This document shows positions 1-10,487 of a DNA stretch of 64,000 nt, piece after piece; the stretch's first letter is position 1, and every line of letters starts with the position of its first letter. The DNA comes from Hemileia vastatrix (lineage: Eukaryota > Basidiomycota > Pucciniomycetes > Pucciniales > Zaghouaniaceae): contig JASXTE010000004.1 of assembly GCA_030280995.1 (NCBI GenBank), positions 13,109,501 to 13,173,500 on the forward strand, in the 5' to 3' direction. The position numbers and the translations under genes were made by a program. A model generated the notes under the pieces. It was not told the DNA's origin. It saw nothing but the letters and a program-made list of their open reading frames with translations, and made no database searches.

Positions 1-940
1 TGATTGGACACGGGGATTGATCACCCCACGTACTAAGTATATTTCTGATTCTTCAATGCAGGTCAATAGGGAGTTAAGAAACCCGCCTGACAATGTCCTT
101 CTAGAGGACAAATATCTGCCAGATGACTTGCAAGAATCTGATCATTCTTTAAATGAGCAATTAGCTAACCATTATAGCTCGATGACTTCACTCAAAGAGG
201 ATTTAAATTGCTTCGAAGTAATCAAATTATGCTCTCTTAATTCTGGTCTTCCCTCAACAGATTCTCTCAAAGATGATGAGGACAACCAAATCGACGTTGA
301 AGCCATTAAATCAACTCTACCAGAAATCTATCATGATTTCCTCAATGTTTTTTCCATCTGCAAGGCCAATAAGTTACCACCTCATCGACCCTACAACCAT
401 CAGATAGAGTTAATAGGTCCAGTACCTCTGGCAGGTCCTGTCTATTCTTTGTCGAAGGACGAATCTCAAGTTCTTCGAGACTACATTGCAGAGAATGTAG
501 CTAAAGGTTTCATCAGAGCCAGTAAATCTCCAACTGGCTCCCCTGTTCTCTTTGTAAAAAAGAAAGATGGAAGTCTTAGGTTGTGTGTTGACTATAGAAA
601 GCTCAACACAGTCACTAAGAAGAATGCATATCCTGTTCCTCCTATGTCATTGCTTCTTACCCTTTTTAATGGTGCTAATTTATTTTCTAAAATTGATCTT
701 AGAGGCGCTTACAATCTTATTTGCATTGTGGAAGGTCATGAACCACTGACTGCAATGCGCACTAGATTTGGTAGTTTTGAATATTTAGTTATGCCTTTTG
801 GATTGTGTAACGCACCATCAACTTTTCAAACTTTTGTCAATGACATCTTCCAAGATGTTGTTGAACAATTTGTTGTCGTCTATTTAGATGATATTTTAAT
901 TTTCTCCAAGACACTAGATGAACATATTCATCATGTTTGA
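1..940 (+). pseudogene. pol: gypsy A1 pol: end of protease, linker and RT fingers/palm
   Basis: The first codons read DWTRGLITP, the same residues that end the protease block of copy A2 near 34,762, so the frame enters from outside the window. RT motifs follow in order: SPVLFVKKKDGSLRLCVDYR, the DLRGAYN block, FGLCNAPSTFQ and the catalytic YLDDILIFS near 880-905. The frame stops at TGA (938-940), directly after a conserved IHHV. Copy A2 has CAA at the same codon. Both TGA and CAA can arise from a CGA ancestor by C-to-T change on one strand or the other. A second TGA follows near 950, and the frame is open again to the FLGF motif at 1,022. Confidence 0.93.
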
Positions 941-1909
941 CAGGTTCTAAATTGACTTTGAGATCTCGGTCTCTACGCCAAGCATAATAAATGCAAATTC
1001 CACCTAAAATCTATTGATTTTTTGGGTTTTACGTTATCCACTGATGGATTAGTCATGGACAACAAAAAAGTCCAAAAAGTCCTGGAATGGCCTGAGCCCA
1101 AATCTTTTAAATCCCTCCAGGGATTTTTGGGTTTTGCAAATTTCTATAGAAGATGTATTAAAGATTACTCTAAAACTATTTCCAATCTTACCACTCTTCT
1201 TAGAAAAGATATTCCTTTTGTTTTTACTTCCAAAGCACAAAAGGAATTTGAAGCATTGAAGACGGAGTTCACCACAGCTTCAATTCTTCGACACTTTGAT
1301 CCTTCTGCTTCGACAATATTTGAGACAGATGCAAGCGATTATGCTATCGCAGGGGTCATTTCTCAATTAAATCCTGAAGCGAAATTGTTTCATCCTGTTG
1401 CTTTTGAGTCACGCAAACTCATTGCAGAAGAATTAAATTATGAAATTCATGACAAAGAGCTTTTAGCTATTATTCATTGTCTTAAAAAATGGCGCTCTTT
1501 TCTTCTCAGCTTAAATAGTCCTTTTCAAATTTTAACAGACCATAATGCTTTGAAATACTTTATGTCTTCCAAAGTGTTAACCAGGCGTCAAGACAGGTGG
1601 GCTGAATTTATGTCTGAATTTCCTTTTTCTATTTCCTATCGCCCAGGTAAAAACTGCATTGTCCCTGATATCTTGTCATGTCAGGACGACGTTTACCCAC
1701 AGCGGGGGAACGCATTTTCTGACAAGAACCCAGCAAATTTGAAATCAATCTTCAAAGAATCAATGTTAATGACTCATCAACTTAATTTGATGACAATTCA
1801 ATCCTTTCAAAATCCACTATCCAACATCCTCAAAGCTCAGTCAAAGGACAATTATTGTTTAGGGTTAAAAGACAAAATACTCTCAAAGCAAAGGGGCAAT
1901 AAGATTTAG
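941..1909 (+). pseudogene. pol: gypsy A1 pol: RT thumb and RNase H
   Basis: This continues the RT frame (KSIDFLGFTLSTDGLVM) into the connection domain (LQGFLGFANFYRR) and an RNase H domain. The RNase H shows FETDASDYAIAGV near 1,318-1,360, a glutamate in the HDKELLAI block, an aspartate in LTDHNALKYF, and a terminal VPDILS motif. From 1,022 the frame is open for 295 codons. It ends at TAG (1,907-1,909), where the integrase frame is already open one register over, so a small frameshift lies near 1,900. The copy cannot make an uninterrupted polyprotein. Confidence 0.92.
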
Positions 1910-2675
1910 TATTGAATCAGGTCTATTAGTTTTCAAGAGTAGAGTAGTCATACCCAACAACAATGAGATAAAATTATGGATTTTCAATAGTCGACATGAT
2001 TCTCCATTAGCTGGTCATTTTGGGGTTGATAAAACCTACCAGTTAATAGTGAGGGATTTCTTCTGGCCAGGTATGAACAGGGAAATCAAGGCCTATATAA
2101 AAGCTTGTTACAAATGTAATAGGAATAAGGCTCCCCGTCACCGGAACTATGGGTTGCTTCAACCACTTCCTATTCCCTCTAAACCTTGGGAATCTTTATC
2201 GATGAATTTTATTTCTCAACTTCCTCATTCTAATAATTTTGATGCTATATTAGTAATAGTAGATAGATTTTCAAAAATGTCTATTTTTATTAAAACCACT
2301 ACTACTGCTACTGCAGAAGATTTGTCAAAATTGTTTCTAGAATATGTATTTTCCAAACACGGCTTACCTAATGATATTATTTCAGATAGAGGCTCATTGT
2401 TTGTATCCACATTCTGGACTCAACTGTTTCGACAACTCAATATCACGAGGAACCTCTCCACAGCTTATCGCCCTGAAACCGATGGGCAAACGGAAAAGTC
2501 AACCAAATCCTCGAACAATACCTTTGAATGTATGTCAGTTACCAACAAGACGATTGGACCACATGGTTACCATTGGCCGAATTTGCTTATAATAACTCGA
2601 CTCATTCTTCGACACAACAATCTCCTTTCAAAACTGTTTATGGAAGACATCCTTGATTCAACTCAATCCATGTAG
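1898..2675 (+). pseudogene. pol: gypsy A1 pol: integrase zinc finger and core
   Basis: The frame opens near 1,898 and carries the HHCC zinc finger (two His near 1,998 and 2,016 in the RHDSPLAGHFG block, then CYKCN near 2,105) and the rve core. The second catalytic Asp is in ISDRGSLF near 2,388 and the Glu in PETDGQTE near 2,485. The first catalytic Asp is replaced by Asn (SMNFIS, 2,198-2,215), whereas copy A2 keeps MDFIS there; this is a G-to-A change. After TDGQTE the true frame shifts, and the remaining residues to TAG at 2,675 are out of register. Confidence 0.9.
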
Positions 2676-3250
2676 GAACTAATCATCCTGCGGAACATTA
2701 TCTTCAAACAATATCACGACTCCAAGAAGAACTTAAATCAAATTTGGAATTAGTGGTTCAAAGGTACAAGGAACAGGCCGACAAACATCGACAAACTGCT
2801 CCTTCTTTTAAACCAGGTGAAAAAGTATGGCTTGACGCACGAAACATTTGAACGACTCAACCATCAAAGAAACTGGCTGAAAAACGCTTGGGACCATTCA
2901 AAATCGACTCTGAAGTCTCTAAAACTGCATTTCGACTCAAGCTACCTCCTAAATGGCAGGCTATTCACCCTGTTTTTCATGTATCTCTCCTGGAACTGGC
3001 TCAAGAAATATACCCAGGCAAGAACCAACCTCCTCTGGAACCGGTCAAAGTAGAAGACCATCTAGAGTGGGAAGTAATCCGTATCCTTGATTCAAGAATG
3101 CGCAAGGGGAAACTTCAATACCTCGTGGAATGGGAAGGCTTCCTCAATGATTCAGACAAAACATCCTGGGAACCAGCCATCAATGTTTCTAACGCCCCTG
3201 AACTCCTAAAATCTTTTCATCTTAAATATCCTTTAAAACCAAAACCTTAA
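2497..3250 (+). pseudogene. pol: gypsy A1 pol: integrase C-terminus and chromodomain
   Basis: In a shifted register the integrase C-terminal part is readable with stops between the blocks ([14 protein letters not shown] near 2,570-2,610, FKPGEKVWL near 2,810). The last 120 codons (2,888-3,250) are open. They give the GPFKI...FHVSLLE segment and a chromodomain: VEDHLEWEVIRILDSR, then LQYLVEWEGF and TSWEPA, with the aromatic positions expected for a chromodomain. Such domains are thought to steer chromovirus integration to heterochromatin. The matching chromodomain of copy A2 lies at about 19,025-19,170. Confidence 0.88.
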
Positions 3251-4059
3251 AACTCTCTTTTATTTTTTCTTTCTCTTTTTTATTTATTTCTTCTCTTTTC
3301 TTTTCTTCTTTTTTTAAAAAAATCTAAAACATCTTTACTTCTAAAAAATTCCTTAATTTTGTTTTCTTCTTTATTCTTTTTCTTTTCAAAATTTTTCAAC
3401 CTTCTTTAAAAAATAAATAAAATAAAAAATAAAACCAAATTAAAATAAAATAAAATAAAATAAATTAAATTAAAATATTTTTCTTTTTTCCTTCTCAATT
3501 TTCTATATATATTCTTTCTTTAAAATTTTCTTTTCCTCGAACTATCAAAACTTTTCACAAACGCAACACGACCATCTTCTCAAACTTCACTTCAACCTCT
3601 AAATCTCTCTTTTAAATTCTTCGAATAAATTACTTTTTCTTTCAAAATTCTTTTAAATTTTTATTTCTTCTCTTCTTTTCTTTCTTTTATTTTTTTTTTT
3701 AAAAAAATAACTAAAATTCCTCAAATCTTCAATTAAAAAACTTTCATAAATAACAAATTGTTTCTTTTCATTAAATTTTATTTTACAACAAAATTATTTC
3801 AATCAACTATTTCTTCTTCTTTCTTTCTCTCTCCTTACTTAATTCTTTTTCTTTTCGAACTTTAAAACTAAAACTCCTTCAATCAAATATTCTTTCATTC
3901 CCCTCTCATTTAAACTTCTTCTTTCAAAATTATAAAAACAAAATTCTATTTAAATCTTTTTTCTGTCTTTTCTTTTTTCTCTCAAAATCTTATAAAAAAA
4001 TAAAATTTTAAAATTTTAATAAAACAACAAAATAAAATAACTAAATACAAATTGTTTTT
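3251..4059 (+). other. Pyrimidine-rich non-coding block of element A1
   Basis: No gene is visible. The + strand is dominated by T and C runs (TTCTTTTCTT-like), giving strong strand asymmetry between two convergent coding regions: pol ends at 3,250 and the opposite-strand gene ends at 4,060. The counterpart in copy A2, split between 18,532-19,020 and 7,081-7,414, is purine-rich on the + strand, as expected for an inverted copy. The asymmetry is therefore a property of the element. Confidence 0.7.
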
Positions 4060-5259
4060 TTACTTTACTTTTCTTTCTTTTCTTTTCTCTTTTATCTTCT
4101 CCCGAACCAATCCCTTCATCTTCTCCAAAATTTCCCTTATCTCCTTTCTACATTTTTCAAAATTCTCCCCCTCTCCTACCGGAATCAATTCTCCAAGTTC
4201 CAGTAGTTCCTCAGCTACGTCGAAGGAAGCAGCATCAACAATCTTATCAATTTTGCCTCCCAAGTCTTCAATAAATCTTGCTCATCGAACCTGACAAGGC
4301 TTCTTTGACCATACCTGATTGAGGGTTTCTTTGTGTTCCTCCCTCAAGGTAACCGCCGGTAATCTATCTTCGACCGACACTGCCACTTCCACAAGGGTCA
4401 CTTCCACATTTGAAGCTTCTGCCATAGGGACTTCAATGATGATGTCTGAATTCTAAAACAAGACCATCAGTACCTAAATTTCTAAAATATCAGGGAATAG
4501 ACTTACTTTGAAAATAGGGTCAACCTCCAAAAATAATTTTGGAGTGACTTCCACCGCCACATCCCTCTCCTCTTCGTCATCTTTGATGACCACCCGTCGT
4601 TTTTTCGGAGTCCTCCTCGAGATGGGAATCTCCTCTTCCTCCTCGACCAACTTGTCGACTTCCTCTTCTACTACTCGCTTTTTTCTTGCAGCCTGAGTCA
4701 CCCAGGTTGCCACATCATCCTCAACCTCCTCCTCACTCTCCCTCACCGATTGATCATCCCCAATTGAGACGTCCCAAATGTCTTCGACTACTTCCTTCGT
4801 CTTAGGGATTACCAAATATTTTGTCTTAGTGAACCGACTCTCGATATCGGCATTCTTCGACAAGGCGTCACACGCCACCCTTCTCCATCGGCAAAATTCG
4901 CACTTCTGGCAAGGCCCTCGTGTCGCCATGCTTTCCATGCAAAAATATTCTATTGACTCGCAGTCCGTGCAAGTCTTTGAAATCTGTCATGTAACGATAC
5001 TCCCATCCGCTTAAGGGTGTGGAGGCGTGGGAGTTGGTGTGGGGAAATCCATCATAGTGAGTTAAAATAATAATAATAATAATTAAATAAAGAATGAAGG
5101 AAAATTAGTGTGTGAAGTATGTCTTACGCTCAACGGAGCTCGCATTCTTATACCCGGGCATCTGTCATGCGCCACATGACACTCAAGGCAAAAGTAGCTC
5201 ATTAAATCAATAATAAGAGGCTCAAATCCATACTCAAAGCGCAGAAAGTAATTCTCCAT
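4060..5259 (-). CDS. Spliced opposite-strand gene of element A1 with three CX2CX6C modules
   Basis: Three exons on the minus strand: 5,259-5,128, 4,983-4,507 and 4,452-4,060. Introns are 5,127-4,984 (GTAAGA...CAG, 144 bp) and 4,506-4,453 (GTAAGT...TAG, 54 bp). All exons are multiples of three and join in phase 0, giving about 333 codons with one TGA (4,284-4,282). Exon 1 has CLECHVAHDRC, and exon 2 opens with CTDCESIEYFC and CEFCRWRRVAC. Each is CX2CX6C, separated by 14 and 12 residues; two consecutive modules have the spacing of a fungal Zn2Cys6 cluster. Acidic and basic low-complexity sequence follows (EEEEE, PKKRR), then a charged helical C-terminus (KIDKIVDAASFDVAEELLEL). The gene converges on pol. 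The function is unknown; a zinc-binding nuclear or nucleic-acid-binding protein is inferred. The start at 5,259 is the first ATG in the exon-1 frame. Confidence 0.75.
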
Positions 5260-5966
5260 AGCAACTGCGACTTTCCTTTGTGTACTTGCTATTCAACCGC
5301 GCTAGCCTAAACTCTAAATCTAAATTAGTCAATATCTCAATAGTGTGCCTCAGTCTTTTCTTCAATAAGCGACACACAGCGCAATAGTCAATGTAATGGT
5401 TCACTAAAAGGTTTATTAAATGTCTGAGAATTATTAAAAGGGGTAGTGAGCATGGACAGAATGGATAGTGGAGGATTAAGGGGTTAACGGATGTTAGTGA
5501 GGAGGGTCCAGGTGTAATGGATGTATTTTTAATGGTCTGTGGTGTGCGGAATAGTGGATGGGTATGAGGTCAATGCGAGGAGGAGTAAAGGATATAAAAG
5601 GGGTCGGGTTTTTGGTTCAATATTCCTTAGAATTAAATTATAAAACGTATTTATAGTTAATAGTGGTAAAAGCTTATAGTTAAAATCATTATTATTGTAT
5701 CTTTCTTTATTTTCTCAATAATCATTTCTAAATCCTAAATCTTTGATTGCTGAGTTTCCAACCCTTTGTGAGATCTTAAGAATTTTAATATTACCTTTCA
5801 ATTATATTAGAATCCTTCTCGAACATAACTCGAAGCAGTAGTTCTTCCTTTGAGTCATCTTCAAATCACTTCCTCAAATCATCCCTCTGTACTTCGAAGA
5901 AGTCTCTAAACTCCTCATCTCACTTACAGGAACATCCTCGACCTTGTGCGTAGGTCCTCCGGTGAC
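5140..5966 (+). repeat. 3' LTR region of element A1 (limits approximate)
   Basis: This block matches, in inverted orientation, the 36,891-37,670 block that precedes gag of copy A2, so it is present at both ends of the family, as an LTR must be. The right edge CGGTGACA at 5,966 aligns with the edge at 36,891. The left edge fades near 5,140-5,165, where TGTCATGC...CATGACA sits. Exon 1 of the opposite-strand gene lies inside the matching block. Divergence between the copies is high. Confidence 0.65.
5591..5600 (+). promoter_or_regulatory. TATA box in LTR of A1
   Basis: GATATAAAAG followed by GGGTCGG lies mid-LTR on the + strand, in the position expected for the U3 promoter that drives element transcription rightwards. 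In copy A2 the aligned site (near 37,248) reads as a weaker AT-rich version. Confidence 0.5.
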
Positions 5967-6649
5967 ACATACAATAAATATAATAAACCAATAAAAGCGG
6001 ATACCATAAAGAAAGAAGTAAAATAACTCATCCAAAGAGTATATAATGAAACCCAAAGCATATGAAGGAACCAAATTAACTGTAAAAGCCCCAAATAAAA
6101 TCCCCAAGCATCCATGATAACCCAGTAATCATATCCCAACTCATAAACCTGTGAAAATCCATCCAAGGAAGCAGATTAAGTTGTCCAAACTGGATATATG
6201 CGCCTGAGATAGGTGTATATGCTTGTGTAGGAGTTTTGAGTCCACTGAATATGTCAATATGACCTAAAATAAGCAGAAAAATAAAGGTTATAGGCTATAA
6301 AGAGGTTAAAGCCCACTTATAGACCTAAATATACATAATATAGCTACATATTTCACTGAATATGAAGTTTATGTATAAATATAAGCTTATTTATGTCTAT
6401 AATTACTTAATATCACTTAAGATAAATATATTATGACTCCATTAACACCTTAATAAGTATTATTAGGCTATGGATAAGCTATTTAAACTACTATGAGTTA
6501 TATAATAGTGTAATAATTATATATATATGGATTATACCCATATATATAGGTATTTTAACCTTATTTTTAAGTTATAAGCTTAATTTTATTATGGTTATCT
6601 TATTTTAAACATAAGAATTACTGAGTCCTGGAGATACCTAGGCTGACAG
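5967..6649. other. Unassigned AT-rich spacer between copies A1 and A2
   Basis: There is no convincing gene. Open frames here are short and of biased composition. The block does not match the corresponding part of element A. It either separates two elements or is an unrecognised insertion that replaced the 3' LTR of copy A2. Confidence 0.4.
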
Positions 6650-6659
6650 GTAAAAATCA

Positions 6660-7085
6660 ATGAGGAATTTCCTGTCAATCCAGAAAATGAACCTGTCTTT
6701 GAACCTCAAACAAATTTCAAGCAACCACTTGAAGCTAGTCCTTCAAAGGCCATGCTTCATGAACCCTTCATAGATGATTTAATTGGGAAGGGCGAATTGG
6801 ATCACATGTAGTCAAAGAAGCAAGTTAGTGCTTGTTGGACCACCTTTTTCAAAAATTTATTTGACGAAGTGGATGAAATTGTTGATGCCACATCATATGT
6901 TGTAGCCAAAGAATTTCTGGATATTGGAGAAGTGGTTCCAGCTGGAGAAGAGGAGGTGTTTGAAAAAAATTAGGAAAGAGATTTGTAAGGGTGGTGGAAA
7001 AAATGAAGGTTTTGATTCAAAGGAAAATAGATGATAAAATTTTATAGTAGAAAAAAAATGGAAAGGAAAGGAAGAACAAAACATA
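6660..7085 (+). pseudogene. Remnant of the opposite-strand gene of element A2
   Basis: On the + strand, near 6,865-6,990, the frame reads DEVDEIVDATSYVVAKEFLD and then GEVVPAGEEEVFEK. This aligns with the C-terminal domain of the A1 opposite-strand gene (KIDKIVDAASFDVAEELLEL and following). The orientation relative to pol is the same as in A1, so the gene belongs to the element family and was not a chance insertion in one copy. Stops (TAG near 6,810, TAG near 6,974) show it is dead. The exon encoding the first cysteine module of this copy is at 37,541-37,680. Confidence 0.65.
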
Positions 7086-7414
7086 GAGATTTTATATAGT
7101 TTTATCTTGAATATATTGTTAAATTAAATTAATTAAAAAGTTTATTTAAAAAAAGCAAAAAAGATAAAATTGGTAATGAGATTGAAGAAGAAAAAAGAAA
7201 TTTTAGTTTCACATTATTTATTGTATTTTAAAGTTTTATTTTAACTTTTGTAGTTCAGATAAAGAATAAGAGAGAAAAGGGAAAAAAATATGTTTTAGAG
7301 AAATTTTAAAACAAAGGAATGCATTTTTAGAAATAAAATTTTATTGAAGAAAAGAAATGATTTAGAAAGAAGAAGATTTCTTTTTTGAAGGGAATTGGGA
7401 GATAAGATATGTGT

Positions 7415-8515
7415 TATGGTAAGGTAAACTCTTACAGTCGCCTTGCTGTAAGCAGAATCCGGAGGAGATATATGGATTTAGCTGAAAACCCCGTCCTTCC
7501 AATAAAAAATAACAAAGTAGGTGTTCTAAATCACTAAGCTAACCAATCTACTTAGATCTGATTGATAAAAATAATGAAACTCTAAAATAATTAAGGCTTA
7601 TTGAGATTTAAAGAAAGTGGCTGTTGATAAAGAAATACTGATAACAACAATTAAGGTGTACCAGTGAAAGATCTGAAAAGATTGACTTTTATGTTTTTAT
7701 AATAATTTGAATTTTTATGAGACAGAAATAATCAAGTCCCAGCGATGAAGACCTTTCTAAAGATACCCTATATGAAGTGTGATTTAAATTGTTGAATTGT
7801 ATTTCTAAAATGTTATGTAAAAATAATAAATGTTATAAGGGTATTACAAATTTATTTAATTTGTTGAGTAATAAAAAATGAGACTGTGGTGGTTAATGAT
7901 TAAGCTGTATGATCTGTCCCCCCTCTCAATTTCGAGTTTGAGAAGCGCTTAAGTATTCCTAGTCACGTGCCTAAGTTTTCCCCTCCAGAGCTCTTCCAGA
8001 GTCAATCCGGAGCCCATACGGAGTCCGTACGGAGTCCGTCTGGACTTCCGGACTCAATTTAGAACCTTAAAACCATAATAAAAAATCTAGAAAATTTACA
8101 CATAATAGAGCTACTTCCCCTTTACATACCAAACTAATTTTCGTAGTCTGCGCAGCTCTAATTACCCCGTGAAAATTCATCAAAGTTAAGTAATTTTTGA
8201 AAACGTAAATATTTCTATAAAACTTTAAAATTCATTTAAAAATATAAAAAAAATAGTAAAAATTCTGGGAAAATTTCCCAAGGTTCTTGAGTGACTTGAC
8301 TTGATACTTATAAATTTTTCAGACCGTAAAAATAAGTTTTCTCCGTAAAATAAATTGTATTTGTGTAGGCATTCGCTCGTGACCAATTTCTTCATATTTT
8401 AAACTCCAAAATAAATTAAATAAAACCCTTTTTAAAAAATAATAACGCCAATCTTGCACGCCGTAATAACTCCATTTACATACTTAGGTGCCGTACTAAA
8501 CTTTAGGCTACCACA
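7415..8515 (-). repeat. 3' LTR of element B
   Basis: This is 1,101 bp, matching 17,441-18,531 almost base for base and, inverted, 40,919-42,037. The left flank GTGT (7,411-7,414) equals the bases just right of 18,531. Near 8,010-8,045 the three copies carry different numbers of an 11-bp CCGTACGGAGT-like repeat. Confidence 0.96.
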
Positions 8516-8526
8516 TCCTCCCTCCA
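8516..8526 (-). promoter_or_regulatory. Polypurine tract of element B
   Basis: On the minus strand GGAGGGAGGA directly precedes the LTR start TGTGGTAG. This is the classical site priming plus-strand DNA synthesis, and it fixes the element's direction as minus. Confidence 0.8.
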
Positions 8527-8638
8527 ATTGAGAATGTCCCCATTCTTAAAACTTTGCATAAGTGGTTGAACACAATATTCATCTTTAACCTTCAACCACC
8601 ATCTTCTTTAATCAACTATAAAATTCATCTTCATCAAT

Positions 8639-9336
8639 ATGTCTTCCAAAGAACTTGTCGCTCCATGTGAACTCTGCGCTCGATACCAGGTACCTTGTTT
8701 AATGTCCAACCCTAATCTTCCTGGCAGAACAGCTTGCGACTTATGCCGTGTGAAAAAAGTCAAATGCAACCGGCCAATAGTTCCTTCTAAAACAAACGTA
8801 TATTTAGGACCAGCAGCTCTCACTGATCCCTCAACTTCTAAAAAGCGATCCAAAATTCCTGTCTTCTTAAAACGAATAAGATCAAAAACAGCTTCAAAAG
8901 TTCAATCTTCATCAACGGATCCCGGCCTAATTTTGCCTTCACAAGATCCTAATCCTATAACGCCAGTACCCCCAACTAACTTTGCTGAGACTATGTTTCC
9001 TGGCTCTAAATGTAAGACCCTATTTATCTTACTAAAAAAAAAAAAACTTTTAATCAAAATTGACTAAACCTATGACTTAATAACATATTTGAACTTCTAG
9101 CTGTCGAAATAACCAACACTGATGATGTTGGTAGAGTGAAGACGGACTATATCAATCATTACCCAAATTTTCATCGCTATCTTTTTCTTGACTTTACTAA
9201 TGAGTTGAAACGAAAAATGCTGGCCTATTTTCAAGAAACTCCAGCTAATAACCATGAAGACCTCATGAAAAGAAGAATTTTAATGCAAAGCTTTGATAAT
9301 GATGTTGAACAATTTCAAAGAAATTATCTTTTCTAA
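8639..9336 (+). CDS. Opposite-strand gene 1 of element B, Zn2Cys6-like cluster protein
   Basis: Exon 1 (8,639-9,011) starts with ATG in MSSKELVAPC. The intron is 9,012-9,100 (GTAAGA...TTCTAG, 89 bp) and exon 2 is 9,101-9,336; splicing keeps the frame and yields about 202 residues. Residues 10-44 hold CELCARYQVPC, twelve residues, then CDLCRVKKVKC, i.e. CX2CX6C-X12-CX2CX6C, the spacing of a fungal Zn2Cys6 binuclear cluster. Unlike the usual family, the basic residues are in the second half. A Ser/Pro/Lys-rich linker follows, then a helical C-terminal domain containing LKRKMLAYFQETP. It runs opposite to gag-pol, 123 bp from the LTR, so an LTR-derived antisense promoter is plausible. The product is probably a zinc-binding nuclear protein; the function is unknown. 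Confidence 0.8.
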
Positions 9337-10487
9337 CAGTATAACTTGATAAAATTTTGTTTTTGCTTGGTCTTCTTAAACTTTCAACATAAATGATGTT
9401 TTCTTTCTTCTCTGGCCTGATATAACATAAAATAAAATAATATAAATCTTGTGATGATTCCACTACTGAGAGCAAGGTTTGAATCCCTTCAGACTCCCAT
9501 ATACCAGTCTTCCTTCTTGTCACAGCATTGAGAGAGTGGATCTTCCTATGAGCCGAATACTCCTGATTCCAACCTCATAGGGCCCCCCACTGAGCCGAAT
9601 TCTATGATTCCAATCTCGCCATAAGGTCCTCCAAGCTTCACACCAAAAAAAATGGCCTAACTATGAGGCACTAAAAAAAATCATTCCCTAAAATCCAACT
9701 ACCATCCTAACTTCTGATTCCTTCATCACAATTTTCAAACTTTGCTATACAGCAAACCCATAAAATACTTTTGCCAGGCTTCCAATAATAATTTTAACTT
9801 TAGACCATGTTAAAGCGCCACAAATTTCACCTAATTAACCATTATGCTTTCTTTAGCATCATCACCACCTAAAGTTTTAACCTCCTAAAGCTATCAGCAC
9901 CCAATTCCAGAAATAATTGAATAACCAGTTTAGAGTCTTAGGGGACAGTGATAAATTAAAAGATTGAATTGAGTTATCCAAACAAGATTGACATTCCAAT
10001 TTAAAGTCTTGGTAGACCAAACATATAATCGATTGCCAGTTTATGGTCTTGGTGGACCAAAGATTGTTTAAGTGCATAAATATCTTGATATATTCCTAAG
10101 TAAGGCCTAGGCTTGACCAAAGATTGAATAAATTTGATAATCCAATTTAATGTCATAGTGGACCAAACATTTGATCGACAAGTAATCCAGTATAAGGCCA
10201 TAGTGGTCCAATGAATGTTGAATTATCCTGCAGATATTAATTTTCCAGTTTAAAGTCATAGTGGACTAAACAATGAATGAACTACCAGTTTAAAGTCATG
10301 GTGGACCAAACATTTAATCGATAAGAAATCCAGTTTAAGGTCATGGTGGACCCAACAGCTTGATAACAGTCCAGTTTAAGGTCTTGGTGGACCTAACAAC
10401 TTCTCTATCCTTGAACCCAGATTCTGCCACCAGCTTTCTTCATCCTAGTTTCAAGTTTTCTTCTTCAAAAAAATTTCTCCTAACAAG
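9337..10487 (+). repeat. Gene-free spacer carrying about ten short stem-loop repeats
   Basis: No gene is seen. From 9,926 to 10,395 a motif of the form CCAGTTTAAGGTC-N6-GACC recurs about every 40-50 bp (near 9,929, 9,999, 10,037, 10,100, 10,141, 10,187, 10,245, 10,284, 10,330, 10,370). Each copy can form a 4-5-bp stem with a 6-nt loop, for example AGGTC/GACCT at 10,370 and AGTC/GACT at 10,245. The first 600 bp of the spacer (9,337-9,925) show nothing I recognise. Confidence 0.75.

Larger units (their letters stand above)
1..5966 (+). mobile_element. Ty3/gypsy chromovirus copy A1, 5' part outside the window
   Basis: Seen: a + strand series of the last protease residues, reverse transcriptase, RNase H, integrase and chromodomain (1-3,250), then about 800 bp of pyrimidine-rich DNA, an opposite-strand gene (4,060-5,259) and an LTR-like block ending CGGTGACA at 5,966. 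A second copy (A2) lies on the minus strand between 6,650 and 37,670 and matches it block by block, which confirms the order of parts. The PR-RT-RH-IN order with a C-terminal chromodomain is that of Ty3/gypsy chromoviruses. The copy is old: pol has nonsense codons and frameshifts. LTR limits are approximate, because the 5' LTR and gag lie outside the window. Confidence 0.9.

Noticed and set aside
5874..6166. Two overlapping minus-strand frames with membrane-like composition
   Set aside because: They run across the LTR edge, are hydrophobic by AT-rich composition, and have no homologous pattern.
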